DNA of 51,796 bases from Nocardia neocaledoniensis (GCF_029868625.1 NZ_JARWOJ010000188.1:1-51796), one strand, 5' to 3'. Counted from the first letter of the stretch, positions 1 through 8,458 are shown. The notes: generated from the sequence alone by a model not told the origin. Numbers and translations: made by a program.

Positions 1-50
1 CCCCCGGCCGGGCGCGGGGCCCCGCCGGCGGGGCGGGCCCCCGGCGCCAG
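1..50. other. Low-complexity G/C sequence at window end
   Basis: The first 50 or so bases are almost only G and C in short homopolymer runs, unlike the well-structured coding sequence that follows. The reading frame of the EspG-like gene stays open through it but becomes Gly/Pro/Ala/Arg only. This looks like a poorly resolved contig end rather than biological sequence, and nothing should be read from it. Confidence 0.6.
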
Positions 51-359
51 ACAGAACCGGTTCACGTGGCCCTGGACCACCCACCGCAGCGCGATGATCC
101 ACTGCGGCCGGTAGAGCACCCGCAGGCGCTCGGCCAACTCCGGCTGCACCACGTCACCGAACAGCAGTTCGCGTTCGGTGAGCGCGGCCTCGGTTACCTT
201 CATCGCGGCATCGTGCGCCGCGACGTTGTCATAGCGACCCATGGCGTCGAGCACCACGGGCATCTCGTCGAATTGCAGCTTCTCGAGGAGGAATTGCATG
301 TCGTCGAGCGAAAGCACGACGGCATCCAGCAACGACCCCCCACTGCCCCCGCCGAGCAC
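1..359 (-). CDS. EspG-like ESX secretion-associated chaperone, 3' truncated
   Basis: Partial gene running off the left edge, N-terminal about 105 residues visible. The protein begins with a GTG three bases after the PPE stop and contains LSLDDMQFLLEKL followed by a helical stretch ending RPQWIIALRWVVQGHVNR. Family knowledge: EspG proteins bind the tip of PE-PPE heterodimers in the cytosol and deliver them to the ESX machinery, and they are often encoded next to PE/PPE pairs. The assignment rests on this resemblance plus position downstream of PE and PPE. No clear Shine-Dalgarno is seen before the GTG; an in-frame ATG at 299 is an alternative start. The last about 17 codons lie in unreliable sequence. 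Confidence 0.55.
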   Translation of the reverse strand, partial: MLGGGSGGSLLDAVVLSLDDMQFLLEKLQFDEMPVVLDAMGRYDNVAAHDAAMKVTEAALTERELLFGDVVQPELAERLRVLYRPQWIIALRWVVQGHVNRFCLAPGARPAGGAPRPAG

Positions 360-361
360 CG

Positions 362-1483
362 TCACTTGGCGTTTCCGGCGAGGTCGGCGCCGATCACACC
401 TTCTGCGGTGTAGCGGCCGTCGACGAACGCCTCATCCGAACGGCCGTAGTCGACGGCGTCGTGCTCGTCGTCGTCCTCGCCCTTGGCCCGGTTGCCGAGC
501 AGCGGGTTGGCGCCGGCGTTGTTGTTGCGAACCGGCGCGCCGTCGGTGCGGACCACCGACTCCACGACCGGCGCCGAGGCGCCCGCGTTCGCGGCGGGCG
601 CGCCCCAGCCCTCGGGCAGCTTCAGCTGACCCGCGTTGAGCGAGACGCTGCCGAGGCCGGCCGACGTGGTCGCCACGCCCGCGGCGCCGACCGCGCCCAT
701 GGTGGCCATGGCCGGGACCGCCGCGGTGGTCGCGGGGACGGTCGAGGCGGTGGCCGCCGAGATGGCCGAGGCGCCGATGTTGCCGACGGTGCTGACGCCG
801 CTGGTGAGCACACCACCGGCGACATTGGCTGCCTGGGTGGCCGCGCTGACCACGCCGGGATTGGAGACGAACGCCTGCGCCGCGGCGACCGCGGTGGCCA
901 CCGGGTCGCCACCGAAATCGCCCTGCGCGGCCGAGCCTGCGCCGCTGGCGATCGTGGGCGGCATGGAGAACTCACCGGGCGTGGTGACGGTGGCGGTGGT
1001 GGCCGCCTCGTAGGTCTCCATCACCAGCGCGGCGCGGATGTCCATGGCGTGCCTGGCGACCTCGGCCGCCTCGAACGCGCCGGACACCACGCCGGGCGGG
1101 TTGGCCGACGCGGCGACGGCGGTGTTGGTCGCGGCGATCTCGGGCAGGCTCGGCATCGCGAGCGAGGCCACGGTGTAGGCGGTCGCGTTGGCCGTGGCCT
1201 TGGCGCTCATGACACCGGCCATGATGCCCTGCTGACCGGCCCACGCGCCGAACGGCGCCAGCTTGGCCAGCACGGCCAGACCGTTGACACCCTGCAGGCC
1301 GACCCCCACTTCGGCGATGACACGGGTGATGGTGAACGCGGCGTCGCCCCACGCCGCCGCGAGCGTGCCCCACGACGTGGCGGCGGCACTGATCGGAATC
1401 GCGTGCGCGCCCGCGTTGAGGGTGGTCGAGTTGATCTCCGCCATACGCGGCAGCCAGAAGACGCCGGTGATCCCTGCGGTCAT
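362..1483 (-). CDS. PPE family protein
   Basis: 373 residues. The N-terminal half matches a PPE domain: a degenerate PPE motif (WLPRMAEIN near residue 10), then the SWGTLAAAWGDAA helix, and a second helical block with NPPGVVSGAFEAAEVARHAMDIRAALVMETYEAAT. The C-terminal half is Ala/Gly/Thr/Val-rich and of low complexity, with LKLPEGW resembling the GxxSVPxxW signature of the PPE-SVP subgroup, and an acidic stretch (GEDDDEHDA) near the end. Start is the ATG preceded by GGGGAGA at good spacing; an in-frame extension upstream lacks a ribosome site. PPE proteins pair with PE proteins and are exported by ESX systems. The PE gene lies 46 bases upstream and an EspG-like gene directly downstream, so the three probably form one operon. 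Confidence 0.82.
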   Translation of the reverse strand: MTAGITGVFWLPRMAEINSTTLNAGAHAIPISAAATSWGTLAAAWGDAAFTITRVIAEVGVGLQGVNGLAVLAKLAPFGAWAGQQGIMAGVMSAKATANATAYTVASLAMPSLPEIAATNTAVAASANPPGVVSGAFEAAEVARHAMDIRAALVMETYEAATTATVTTPGEFSMPPTIASGAGSAAQGDFGGDPVATAVAAAQAFVSNPGVVSAATQAANVAGGVLTSGVSTVGNIGASAISAATASTVPATTAAVPAMATMGAVGAAGVATTSAGLGSVSLNAGQLKLPEGWGAPAANAGASAPVVESVVRTDGAPVRNNNAGANPLLGNRAKGEDDDEHDAVDYGRSDEAFVDGRYTAEGVIGADLAGNAK

Positions 1484-1529
1484 GCTTGTTTCTCCCCTGA
1501 ATGAATGATCGTCGACGGATCGGGTACGG

Positions 1530-1841
1530 CTACACCTGGATGGCGGAGATCGTCGCCGCGCGGGCGATGTCCTCACCGATGTTGGTGGCGAGCTGCGACC
1601 GCAATGTCGCCGCGGCGTGATGCAGTTCGAGAATCGCCTGGGCGACCGCGCTGTCGTGCGTGGCGGCGGCCCGGTTGAAGTGCCCGGCCGCGAGCAGGGA
1701 GACCTCTTCGGCGCCGGAGGGCAGCACGTGGGTGGTCGGCCCGGCCAGGCCGGCGGCGACCGCGAGCCGCTCGGCGAGCAGGTCCAGCTCCGCGGATGCG
1801 GCGAGGACGATTTCAGGCGTGATGAGGACGTGTCCGACCAT
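1530..1841 (-). CDS. PE domain protein
   Basis: 103 residues, the size of a bare PE domain. The pattern fits PE proteins: VLITPEIVLAASAELDLLAERL, then VLPSGAEEVSLLAAGHFNRAAAT, then two more helical turns with LHHAAATLRSQLA. Strong AAGGAG site seven bases before the ATG. It should form a four-helix heterodimer with the PPE protein encoded immediately downstream. The tail reads NIGEDIA where most PE proteins have YxxxD/E, so the secretion-motif tyrosine appears replaced by Asn (inferred by alignment by eye). First gene of the PE-PPE-espG unit. Confidence 0.75.
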   Translation of the reverse strand: MVGHVLITPEIVLAASAELDLLAERLAVAAGLAGPTTHVLPSGAEEVSLLAAGHFNRAAATHDSAVAQAILELHHAAATLRSQLATNIGEDIARAATISAIQV

Positions 1842-1950
1842 TACCCGACTCCTTCTGGTGGCGACTATCGGGAACCACGAGAATTCCCCCTACGAGTGAT
1901 AGGACGCGAGAGCGGGTCGTTCGGTTCCATCGATTCCCCACCCAATTTCG

Positions 1951-2307
1951 CTAGCCCCATCCCAGCTCATGCAACCGGTCGTCGTCAATCCCGAAATAGT
2001 GTGCGATTTCATGGATCACGGTGATCGCTACCTCCTCGACCACCTCGTCGTCCGAGCTGCAGATGTCGAGAATAGCCTCTCGATAGATGGTCACGGTATC
2101 CGGCAGCGATCCCGCGTAGTAGCTGTCGCGCTCGGTGAGGGCGATCCCGTGGTAGAGCCCCAGCAGTGAGGGCTCCTCGTCGTTTCTGGCCTCGACCAGC
2201 ACCACCACGTTGTCGATCGCCCCGCTGAGCTCGGGCGGGATCAGGTCGAGCGCGTCGCCGACCAGCTCCTCGAACCGGTCCGGCGACATCCGCTCCGACT
2301 CGGTCAC
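1951..2307 (-). CDS. Zincin-like metallopeptidase family protein
   Basis: 118 residues. The C-terminal region carries HEIAHYFGIDDDRLHELG, a HExxHxxGxxD metzincin-like zinc motif typical of the small Zincin_1 (PF06262-type) proteins, all of about this length. N-terminal PDRFEELVGDALDLIPPEL is also characteristic. No signal peptide; predicted cytosolic. The substrate of this family is unknown to me. The start overlaps the stop of the upstream septum-formation gene by 4 bases (ATGA), so the two are translationally coupled. The pair next to serS mirrors the M. tuberculosis Rv3836/Rv3835/serS order (from memory). Confidence 0.85.
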   Translation of the reverse strand: MTESERMSPDRFEELVGDALDLIPPELSGAIDNVVVLVEARNDEEPSLLGLYHGIALTERDSYYAGSLPDTVTIYREAILDICSSDDEVVEEVAITVIHEIAHYFGIDDDRLHELGWG

Positions 2308-3374
2308 CGGGGCTGGGGCTGCGGGGGCAGCGGCGCGGCGCCGGGCAGCGGCGCCGGGGTGGAGCGGCCGGTGTTCGGCGGTGGCACCGGGGCTTGACCG
2401 TCGATCAGGATATCGCCGCGCGCAGAACCGACGATCGGCGCGAAACCCTCACGGTCGGCGCCCTTTCCGAGCCAGCAGTCCAGTTTCTTGCTGCCCGCGA
2501 GCCAACTGGTCGGTTCCAGATAATCGAAGAACAGCGTCAGCGTCTTGTTCCTGATGGCGTCGGGGCTGCCGAGGTACTCGGTGGAGAGCCGGTTGCATTC
2601 GGCCTCGACGAACTTGTCCTGATCGGCTTCCGACGGCGGCCCGCCGGTGAAGTGCGACCCGAGATCCACCGTGCCGACGATCTCGACCGCGTGCGGCTGC
2701 GCGCAGTCGACCGGATCGGTCGGCAGGTTCTGGTTGATGCCGAGGCAGGTACCGACGGCGTGCACCTTCGACTGGTCCTGCTCGACGATGCTGCCGGTGG
2801 CCGCCGGGCTGGCCGAGGTGGCCGCCACCTGCAGGCCACAGCGCAGCGTCCGGTCGCCGTGCTGCCAGCCCGCCGGGCTCGGCGACATCACGTTGACCAT
2901 GTACTTGCCGCGCGGATCGAACCGTCCGCCCAGGTAGCGCTGCACCGCGGGCACGCAGTGCTCGTCCCTGAGCTCGGTCATCCGCAGCGAATCCGGGTGC
3001 CGGGTGCCGCCGCTGAACTCGCGACCGGGGTAGGCGCCGAGGTCGACCACGCCGGCCACCTCGAACAGGTGCTTGTCACCGCAGTTGACCTTCACCAGGT
3101 CGCTGCGGTCGGCCTTGGTCCAGCTCAGGCAGTCGCCCTCGTTCGCGCTGCTGAACTCCTTGTCGCGGACCACCGGCTCCGCACCGGGCTGGTGCGCCTC
3201 GACCTTGTCGGTGTCGAAGCCGGTGACCGTCATCGTGACCAGGGCCGCGATCACCGCGCCGAGCGCGCCGATCAGCAGCCCCCACCGCAGCTTGCGCGCG
3301 GACAGGTGCAGCGAACTGGCGCCGCCGCTGGGCGCCGCGGATCCCGGTGCTTGGTCACTCTGCTGTTCAGACAT
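2304..3374 (-). CDS. Septum formation family membrane protein
   Basis: 356 residues. Short cytoplasmic N-terminus, one transmembrane helix at about residues 30-52 (LRWGLLIGALGAVIAALVTMTV), then a large extracytoplasmic region with two Septum_form-like repeats: GDCLSWTKAD...VNCGDKHLFEVAGVVDL and GTCLGINQNLPTDPVDCAQPHAVEIVGTVDL. Each repeat has paired cysteines and a C-x2-PH or CGDKH motif. The C-terminus is Pro-rich. The family name comes from a proposed role in septation; the biochemical function is not established. Start is ATG with no good Shine-Dalgarno but a CATGAT box 8 bases upstream, suggesting leaderless initiation. Coupled to the downstream zincin gene. Confidence 0.8.
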   Translation of the reverse strand: MSEQQSDQAPGSAAPSGGASSLHLSARKLRWGLLIGALGAVIAALVTMTVTGFDTDKVEAHQPGAEPVVRDKEFSSANEGDCLSWTKADRSDLVKVNCGDKHLFEVAGVVDLGAYPGREFSGGTRHPDSLRMTELRDEHCVPAVQRYLGGRFDPRGKYMVNVMSPSPAGWQHGDRTLRCGLQVAATSASPAATGSIVEQDQSKVHAVGTCLGINQNLPTDPVDCAQPHAVEIVGTVDLGSHFTGGPPSEADQDKFVEAECNRLSTEYLGSPDAIRNKTLTLFFDYLEPTSWLAGSKKLDCWLGKGADREGFAPIVGSARGDILIDGQAPVPPPNTGRSTPAPLPGAAPLPPQPQPR

Positions 3375-3382
3375 CGCGGTCC

Positions 3383-3388
3383 ATCATG
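3383..3388 (-). promoter_or_regulatory. Putative -10 box (CATGAT) for the septum-formation gene
   Basis: On the minus strand CATGAT ends 8 bases before the ATG at 3374, which puts the expected transcription start at or next to the start codon. No ribosome site lies between. It belongs to a group of similar boxes in this window that suggest leaderless mRNAs. No convincing -35 is visible. Confidence 0.35.
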
Positions 3389-3425
3389 GCAGCGTGGTCG
3401 CGGCTGTGCCACGACCTTCCCGGAC

Positions 3426-5123
3426 TCAGCCGCGCAGCGCCGAGGCGAAGATGCCGGGCAGGCGGGTCGGCTTGCCGTCGCCGTAGAACCCGGTCAGCTT
3501 GCGGCCGGTGCCCGTGCCCGTCTTGTTGGTGACGAACCACGGCGGCTTCGGGCTCAGCGTGAACTCGCCGCGCAGCAGCGCGCGCGGGGCGGGCCGGAAC
3601 GGGCCCCGGACCACGGTGCGCTCGACGTCGTCGAGCAGGAAGGCGTTGTGCACCACGCCGATTCCGCTCTGGATGTCGTCGAGGGTGTGGCCGGGGAAGG
3701 CCCCCCAGCTCGCGCGCGGGGTGAGGAAGGCCAGGCCGGTCCAGGCGTTGACGGCGACGGTGCCGTAGCGCAGGTTCTCGATCGCGGTGTCCAGGTGGGC
3801 GCCGAGCTCCTTGCCGGTCGCCGGGTCGATGATGATGTTGGCGCCGAGCGTGCCCATCAATTCGTCATTGGCGAAGTCGACGGCGTTGCGCAGGAAAGCG
3901 GCGCCGGTGCCGGGCAGGCTGACGACGCCGAGAACGGGGGAGAAGTACTCCGTGCGCAGCAACGGGGTGTCGCTGGTCGGCAGGTCCTCCACCAGGACGC
4001 GGCCGTTGGCGCGCGCCGAACCGGGGTAGGACTCGAGCGCGCCGGCGACGCGGCCGTCGCTGCCGGGGTAGTAGGCGGGCCGGGCGGGCGCGCTGTCGAT
4101 CGCGGCGCGCAGTTCGGTGAGGAACTGCTCGCGCAGCGGCCAGTCGGCGCTCAGGACGACGGTCTGCGCGGCCACGCAGTTGTAGCCGCCGTTGTGCAGG
4201 CGCTGGGTCGCCACGTGCTCGGCCTGGAACTTCAGGTCGGCCGCCGACCAGTCACCCGGCACCACGATGCACGGCGCGACGCCACCGAGTTCGCTGGTGA
4301 TCGGCTTGGCCAGCGCGGGCGTTCCGGTCTTCTTGCGCTCGGCACTCTCGGCGCCCGCGCCCCACACGATCGCGTCGTGGGTGGGCGCGCCGCCGGTCAT
4401 GTGTACGTGCGCGACCTGCGGATGGTTCACCAGGTAGCCGCCCTCCGGCGCGCCGCCCGTGAGGATGCGGACGACGCCGAGTTCGATGAACGGCGCGAAG
4501 ATCGCCCGGAACACCGGCAGCAGCGGGTCGGTGATCGGGTTGAGCTTGAGCGCGACGACCCGGTTGTTGGCGTAGAGCTCGTAGAGGGTGTCCAGCGGCG
4601 CGATCGACATGATGTTGCCCGCGCCGAGCACCGCGCCGACGCCACCGGTCGCGGCCGGGTCGAGCTGGGCAAGGCCTGCCTTGCGTCGCGCGGTCGCCGC
4701 GTCGACGCCGGGACGCAGCCACACCTCGGCGCTGAAGCCACTGAGCAGGAGCTTGTCGTAGAAGCCGTGCGGCAGCGCGGGGACCGACACGCGGCCACCG
4801 GGCGCGGTGCCCAGGTCGACCCCGTCGAGCGGGCTGGCGCCGCGTTCGAGCGCGCCGAGCGATTCGGCCAGCGCCTGCGCGCCCGCCAGCATCGTCATCG
4901 GGCCCGACATCCACTCCTCGCCGACCAGCGGGCTGTCGGCGTCGAGCTGTTTGATGGTGCGCGCCGCGGCGACCCAGGCCTCGGCGTCGCGCGCGGTGAG
5001 CGCGTGCAGTTCCTCGAGCAGTTCGCGGCGGCGACGCAGGCCCGTCGCGGCCCACGTCTTCTCCCCCTGTGTGAGATCGGCAAGTGCGTTGTCGATGACG
5101 GCGGCGTCGAAAGTAGTACTCAC
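3426..5123 (-). CDS. Aldehyde dehydrogenase superfamily protein
   Basis: 565 residues, longer than the usual about 480-500. ALDH hallmarks: the catalytic-region glutamate in TSELGGVAP, the nucleophilic cysteine in NGGYNCVAAQ, and a cofactor-domain stretch around VGAVLGAGNIMSIAPLDTLYEL. The sequence is far from classical betaine or succinate-semialdehyde dehydrogenases and belongs to a divergent actinobacterial group, so the substrate cannot be named. Expected reaction: NAD(P)-dependent oxidation of an aldehyde to an acid in the cytosol. Start is a GTG with a CATAGT box 6 bases upstream, consistent with leaderless transcription divergent from serS. The septum-formation gene lies 51 bases downstream on the same strand. 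Confidence 0.82.
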   Translation of the reverse strand: MSTTFDAAVIDNALADLTQGEKTWAATGLRRRRELLEELHALTARDAEAWVAAARTIKQLDADSPLVGEEWMSGPMTMLAGAQALAESLGALERGASPLDGVDLGTAPGGRVSVPALPHGFYDKLLLSGFSAEVWLRPGVDAATARRKAGLAQLDPAATGGVGAVLGAGNIMSIAPLDTLYELYANNRVVALKLNPITDPLLPVFRAIFAPFIELGVVRILTGGAPEGGYLVNHPQVAHVHMTGGAPTHDAIVWGAGAESAERKKTGTPALAKPITSELGGVAPCIVVPGDWSAADLKFQAEHVATQRLHNGGYNCVAAQTVVLSADWPLREQFLTELRAAIDSAPARPAYYPGSDGRVAGALESYPGSARANGRVLVEDLPTSDTPLLRTEYFSPVLGVVSLPGTGAAFLRNAVDFANDELMGTLGANIIIDPATGKELGAHLDTAIENLRYGTVAVNAWTGLAFLTPRASWGAFPGHTLDDIQSGIGVVHNAFLLDDVERTVVRGPFRPAPRALLRGEFTLSPKPPWFVTNKTGTGTGRKLTGFYGDGKPTRLPGIFASALRG

Positions 5124-5129
5124 ACCGCA

Positions 5130-5135
5130 ACTATG
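5130..5135 (-). promoter_or_regulatory. Putative -10 box (CATAGT) for the aldehyde dehydrogenase gene
   Basis: Minus-strand CATAGT sits 6 bases before the GTG at 5123. No Shine-Dalgarno lies between, so transcription probably starts at the start codon. It is divergent from the serS promoter about 60 bases away. Confidence 0.4.
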
Positions 5136-5189
5136 CTCTTGCCACCGTGCTCAGGGATAGGCCGTGTGATTAAGAGTTGCGTAAACTAC

Positions 5190-5195
5190 TAGGCT
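5190..5195 (+). promoter_or_regulatory. Putative -10 box (TAGGCT) for serS, leaderless start
   Basis: TAGGCT fits the actinobacterial TANNNT -10 consensus and ends 8 bases before the serS ATG. There is no Shine-Dalgarno upstream of that ATG. The same hexamer in the same place precedes the GGDEF-EAL gene. Confidence 0.45.
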
Positions 5196-5203
5196 GTTTT
5201 CTC

Positions 5204-6460
5204 ATGATCGACCTCCGATTCCTGCGCGAGAACCCGGAAGCCGTCCGAGCCTCGCAGCGGGCCCGCGGCGAGGACCCCGCGCTCGTCGACGCGCTGCTCG
5301 AAGCCGACGCCGCGCGCCGTGCCGCCGTCGCCACCGCCGACACCCTGCGTGCCGAGCACAAGGCGATGGGCAAGGTGATCGGCAAGGCGAGCAAGGAGGA
5401 GCGCCCGGCGCTGCTCGCCGCGGCGACCGACATGTCCGCCAAGGTCAAGGAGGCCGAGACCGCCCAGAACGCGGCCGACGCCGATCTCGACGCGGCGCAC
5501 CGCGCCATCTCCAATGTGGTGCAGGAGGGCGCGCCCGCCGGTGGCGAGGACGATTACATCGTGCTCGAAACGGTCGGTACCCCACCGGAATTCGACTTCG
5601 AGCCGAAGGATCACCTCGAGCTCGGCGAGTCGCTGGGGCTGATCGACATGGAGCGCGGCGCGAAGGTGTCGGGCTCGCGGTTCTACTTCCTCACCGGGCA
5701 CGGCGCGCTGCTGCAGCTGGGTCTGTTGCAGCTGGCCGCGCAGAAGGCCGTCGCCAACGGCTTCACGATGATGATCCCGCCCGTGCTCGTCCGCCCGGAG
5801 ATCATGGCCGGTACCGGGTTCCTCGGGCAGCACTCGGCGGAGGTCTACCACCTCGAGGACGACGACCTGTACCTCGTCGGCACCTCGGAGGTGCCGCTGG
5901 CCGGCTACCACTCCGAGGAGATCCTCGACCTGAGCGCGGGCCCGAAGCGGTACGCGGGTTGGTCGTCGTGTTTCCGCCGCGAGGCCGGCAGCTACGGCAA
6001 GGACACCCGCGGGATCATCCGCGTGCACCAGTTCGACAAGGTGGAGATGTTCGTCTACACCACCCCCGAGCAGGCCGACGCCGAGCACCAGCGGCTGCTG
6101 GCCTGGGAGCGCGAGATGCTGGCCGCGATCGACGTGCCCTACCGGGTGATCGACGTGGCCGCGGGTGATCTCGGCAGCTCGGCCGCGCGCAAGTTCGACT
6201 GCGAGGCCTGGGTGCCGACCCAGCAGACCTATCGCGAGCTCACCTCCACCTCGAACTGCACCACCTTCCAGGCGCGTCGCCTCGCGGTCCGCTACCGGGA
6301 CGAGAACGGCAAGGCGCAGATCGCGGCGACGCTGAACGGCACGCTGGCGACGACCCGCTGGATCGTGGCGATCCTGGAGAACCATCAGCAGGCCGACGGT
6401 TCGGTGCGGGTGCCCGCGGCGCTGGTGCCGTTCGTCGGCACCGAGGTGCTGACACCGTAG
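5204..6460 (+). CDS. serS: Seryl-tRNA synthetase
   Basis: 418 residues, normal for bacterial SerRS. Charges tRNA-Ser (and tRNA-Sec where present) with serine in the cytosol. Begins [22 protein letters not shown], the standard N-terminus of the tRNA-binding coiled-coil arm (about residues 27-105). Class II catalytic motifs follow: [11 protein letters not shown], the motif 2 region [21 protein letters not shown], and motif 3 as [19 protein letters not shown]. An in-frame ATG 27 bases upstream would add nine residues not found in the family. The chosen ATG has a TAGGCT box 8 bases ahead and no Shine-Dalgarno, so it is probably leaderless. Essential housekeeping gene and a good synteny anchor. 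Confidence 0.97.
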   Translation: MIDLRFLRENPEAVRASQRARGEDPALVDALLEADAARRAAVATADTLRAEHKAMGKVIGKASKEERPALLAAATDMSAKVKEAETAQNAADADLDAAHRAISNVVQEGAPAGGEDDYIVLETVGTPPEFDFEPKDHLELGESLGLIDMERGAKVSGSRFYFLTGHGALLQLGLLQLAAQKAVANGFTMMIPPVLVRPEIMAGTGFLGQHSAEVYHLEDDDLYLVGTSEVPLAGYHSEEILDLSAGPKRYAGWSSCFRREAGSYGKDTRGIIRVHQFDKVEMFVYTTPEQADAEHQRLLAWEREMLAAIDVPYRVIDVAAGDLGSSAARKFDCEAWVPTQQTYRELTSTSNCTTFQARRLAVRYRDENGKAQIAATLNGTLATTRWIVAILENHQQADGSVRVPAALVPFVGTEVLTP

Positions 6461-6524
6461 AGCTCTTCACTGTTTGCTGGAATCGCATTTGTTGATGTGG
6501 CAAACGTCCTGACCGAACAACATC

Positions 6525-6530
6525 TAGGCT
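6525..6530 (+). promoter_or_regulatory. Putative -10 box (TAGGCT) for the GGDEF-EAL gene
   Basis: TAGGCT ends 7 bases before the GTG at 6538, matching the arrangement upstream of serS. It supports GTG 6538 as a leaderless start over GTG 6532. Confidence 0.4.
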
Positions 6531-6537
6531 GGTGCTC

Positions 6538-8367
6538 GTGCGAGGAATCGGGGCGCGCGGCGATACCCGAACCCGGGTGCGGGCGGCATCGGCGTTGGCG
6601 ACGGCAAAGGTCATGGCCAGGACAACGGGGGCGTTCTACGTTCTCGGCGGTGTCCTCGGCCTGACGATCACTGCCGTCGCACCGGGGGACGACGGTAATC
6701 GGCTGCTGGTCGGAACGGCGGCCGCGGTCGCCTTGGTACTCGGTCTGACCCTGCTGGTGTGGGGCCCGCGGATGCCGCACGCCCTGCATCATCTCTACCT
6801 GGCCACCGCCGCCGTCCTGGTGACGATCGCCGTGCACGACTTCCCGAACCTGGTCGGCGGCATCACGCTGGCCTCGTTCTACGTCTTCGTCGCCTGCGAT
6901 GCCGCGCTGTTCTTCGCCTGGCCGCAGGCCGCCGCGCACATCGGTTTCGCGATGGCCCTGTGTCTGTGGGTGCTGCCCGCGCGCGAGCTGCCGTGGTGGT
7001 CGGGCCTGATCCCGGCCGGCGTCACCTTCGGCGCCGGTGTGGTCGTCGGCATCCTGACCAGGATGGCCTCCGACGCCGACATCGACGTGCTCACGGGTCT
7101 GCTGAACCGGCGCGGCTTCGAGAAGCAGCTCAACCCGGCCATCGACGCGGCGGGCCGCAGCGGTCAGGGCCTGTCCCTGGTCCTGGTCGACCTCGACCGC
7201 TTCCAGAAGATCAACGACCACCTCGGCCACCGGGCCGGCGACGCGGTCCTGCAGCGGGTCGCCGACAGCTGGCTCGACCTGCTCGCCCCCGATCAGGTGC
7301 TGGCCCGCTTCGGCGGCGACGTGTTCGCGCTGCTGCTGCCCGGCACCACCGAGCAGGCCGCGATCCTGCTCACCGAGAAGCTGCGCGCCGCGGTGACCAT
7401 GGGCTGTTCGGCGGGTGTCACCTCCTGGCAGCCGGGCGAATCCGGGTCGCTGCTGATCAGCCGGGCCGATGTGGGTCTGTACCGGGCCAAGCAGGCCGGT
7501 CGCAACCGCACGGTGCTCGAGTCGTCGCGGCAGCTGCCGCTGGCGGTGGAACTGCGCGAGGCGATCGACCGCGGCGCCCTGGACGTGCACTACCAGCCGA
7601 TCGTCAGCCTCACCGAGGACGGCGGCCAGGCGGTCGGGGTCGAGGCGCTGCTGCGCTGGTCGTCGAACGCGCAGCCGGAGGTCACCACCGAGGGCCTGAT
7701 CCGGGTCGCCGAGGAATACGACCTCATCTCCGACCTCGACGAGCTGGTCCTGCGCCGCGCCTGCGCCGACGCCGCCCGCCTCCAGGAGAGCTTCGCCTCG
7801 CTCGACCTCACCCTCAACGTGAACGTCTCGGGCCTGGAGCTGGCCGAACCCGATTATGCCGAGCGGGTCGCGACCATCCTGTCCGACACCGGCTGGCCCG
7901 CCGATCAGCTGGTCCTCGAGGTCACCGAGAGCGAGCTGGCCGCGGAATCGCAGACCGCCATCACCAATCTGCACACCCTGCGCGACCGTGGCGTCCGCAT
8001 CGCGATCGACGACTTCGGCACCGGCTACTCCTCGCTGAGCAGGCTGGCCACGATCCCCAGCGACATCCTCAAGGTCGACCAGTCCTTCGTCGCCGCGATC
8101 CGCTCCGATTCGCCCGCGCCGCCGCTGCTCGGCGTGATCGCCGCGCTCAGCAAGTCACTGGATCTGCAGGTCATCGCCGAGGGCGTGGAGACCGAGTACC
8201 AGGCCGCCGTGCTCACCGAACTCGGTTTCGCGCTGGCTCAGGGCTATCACTACAGCGACTCGCATCCGGTCTCGGAACTGATCAACGACCTCAACGACGC
8301 GCGGCCCCGGCCCGGCGGCTCCGACGACGACTCCCTCGCCGCCAACGGCTGGATCCCGCTCGGATAA
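6538..8367 (+). CDS. Membrane GGDEF-EAL protein, likely c-di-GMP phosphodiesterase
   Basis: 609 residues. N-terminal membrane sensor of about five hydrophobic helices (residues about 30-172), then a GGDEF domain (about 180-330) and an EAL domain (about 335-590). The GGDEF site reads GGDVF (259-263): the second acidic residue is Val, so cyclase activity is probably lost, though such domains can bind GTP and act as regulators. The EAL site looks complete: EALLRW (369), NVNVSG, EVTESE, DDFGTGYSSL (491), LKVDQ, AEGVET and QGY. The protein should therefore hydrolyse c-di-GMP to pGpG. Start taken as GTG 6538 from the TAGGCT box; GTG 6532 or the downstream ATG giving MARTTGAF are alternatives. The membrane ligand is unknown. 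Confidence 0.87.
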   Translation: MRGIGARGDTRTRVRAASALATAKVMARTTGAFYVLGGVLGLTITAVAPGDDGNRLLVGTAAAVALVLGLTLLVWGPRMPHALHHLYLATAAVLVTIAVHDFPNLVGGITLASFYVFVACDAALFFAWPQAAAHIGFAMALCLWVLPARELPWWSGLIPAGVTFGAGVVVGILTRMASDADIDVLTGLLNRRGFEKQLNPAIDAAGRSGQGLSLVLVDLDRFQKINDHLGHRAGDAVLQRVADSWLDLLAPDQVLARFGGDVFALLLPGTTEQAAILLTEKLRAAVTMGCSAGVTSWQPGESGSLLISRADVGLYRAKQAGRNRTVLESSRQLPLAVELREAIDRGALDVHYQPIVSLTEDGGQAVGVEALLRWSSNAQPEVTTEGLIRVAEEYDLISDLDELVLRRACADAARLQESFASLDLTLNVNVSGLELAEPDYAERVATILSDTGWPADQLVLEVTESELAAESQTAITNLHTLRDRGVRIAIDDFGTGYSSLSRLATIPSDILKVDQSFVAAIRSDSPAPPLLGVIAALSKSLDLQVIAEGVETEYQAAVLTELGFALAQGYHYSDSHPVSELINDLNDARPRPGGSDDDSLAANGWIPLG

Positions 8368-8371
8368 TCGC

Positions 8372-8400
8372 TTGACCTCCGGCGGCGAGAGGCGAACGAT
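8372..8400 (+). promoter_or_regulatory. Putative promoter for the MFS gene at 8459
   Basis: TTGACC (8372-8377), a 17-base spacer, then AACGAT (8395-8400) give a plausible -35/-10 pair. The expected start near 8407 falls inside the dyad at 8398-8422. Confidence 0.3.
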
Positions 8401-8422
8401 GAGCAGCATGCGCATGCTCATC
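8398..8422. promoter_or_regulatory. Perfect inverted repeat upstream of the MFS gene, candidate operator
   Basis: Arms GATGAGCA (8398-8405) and TGCTCATC (8415-8422) are exact reverse complements around a 9-base centre that itself contains GCATGC. The dyad overlaps the predicted transcription start, 37 bases before the MFS start codon. The binding regulator is not identifiable from this window. Confidence 0.45.
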
Positions 8423-8458
8423 TACGCCTGTTGACCTGCACAGACTCTGCGAACCGCG

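Noticed and set aside
2394..5192. 932-codon open frame on the plus strand
   Set aside because: It lies opposite the septum-formation and aldehyde dehydrogenase genes, has no recognisable domain and consists of the Arg/Ala/Gly/Val-rich sequence typical of antisense frames in GC-rich DNA.
5177..5203. Upstream ATG as serS start
   Set aside because: Would add nine non-conserved residues and overlap the putative -10 box.
6759..8375. 538-codon frame inside the GGDEF-EAL gene
   Set aside because: Same strand, shifted frame, Arg/Pro-rich without motifs; the real frame has complete EAL motifs.
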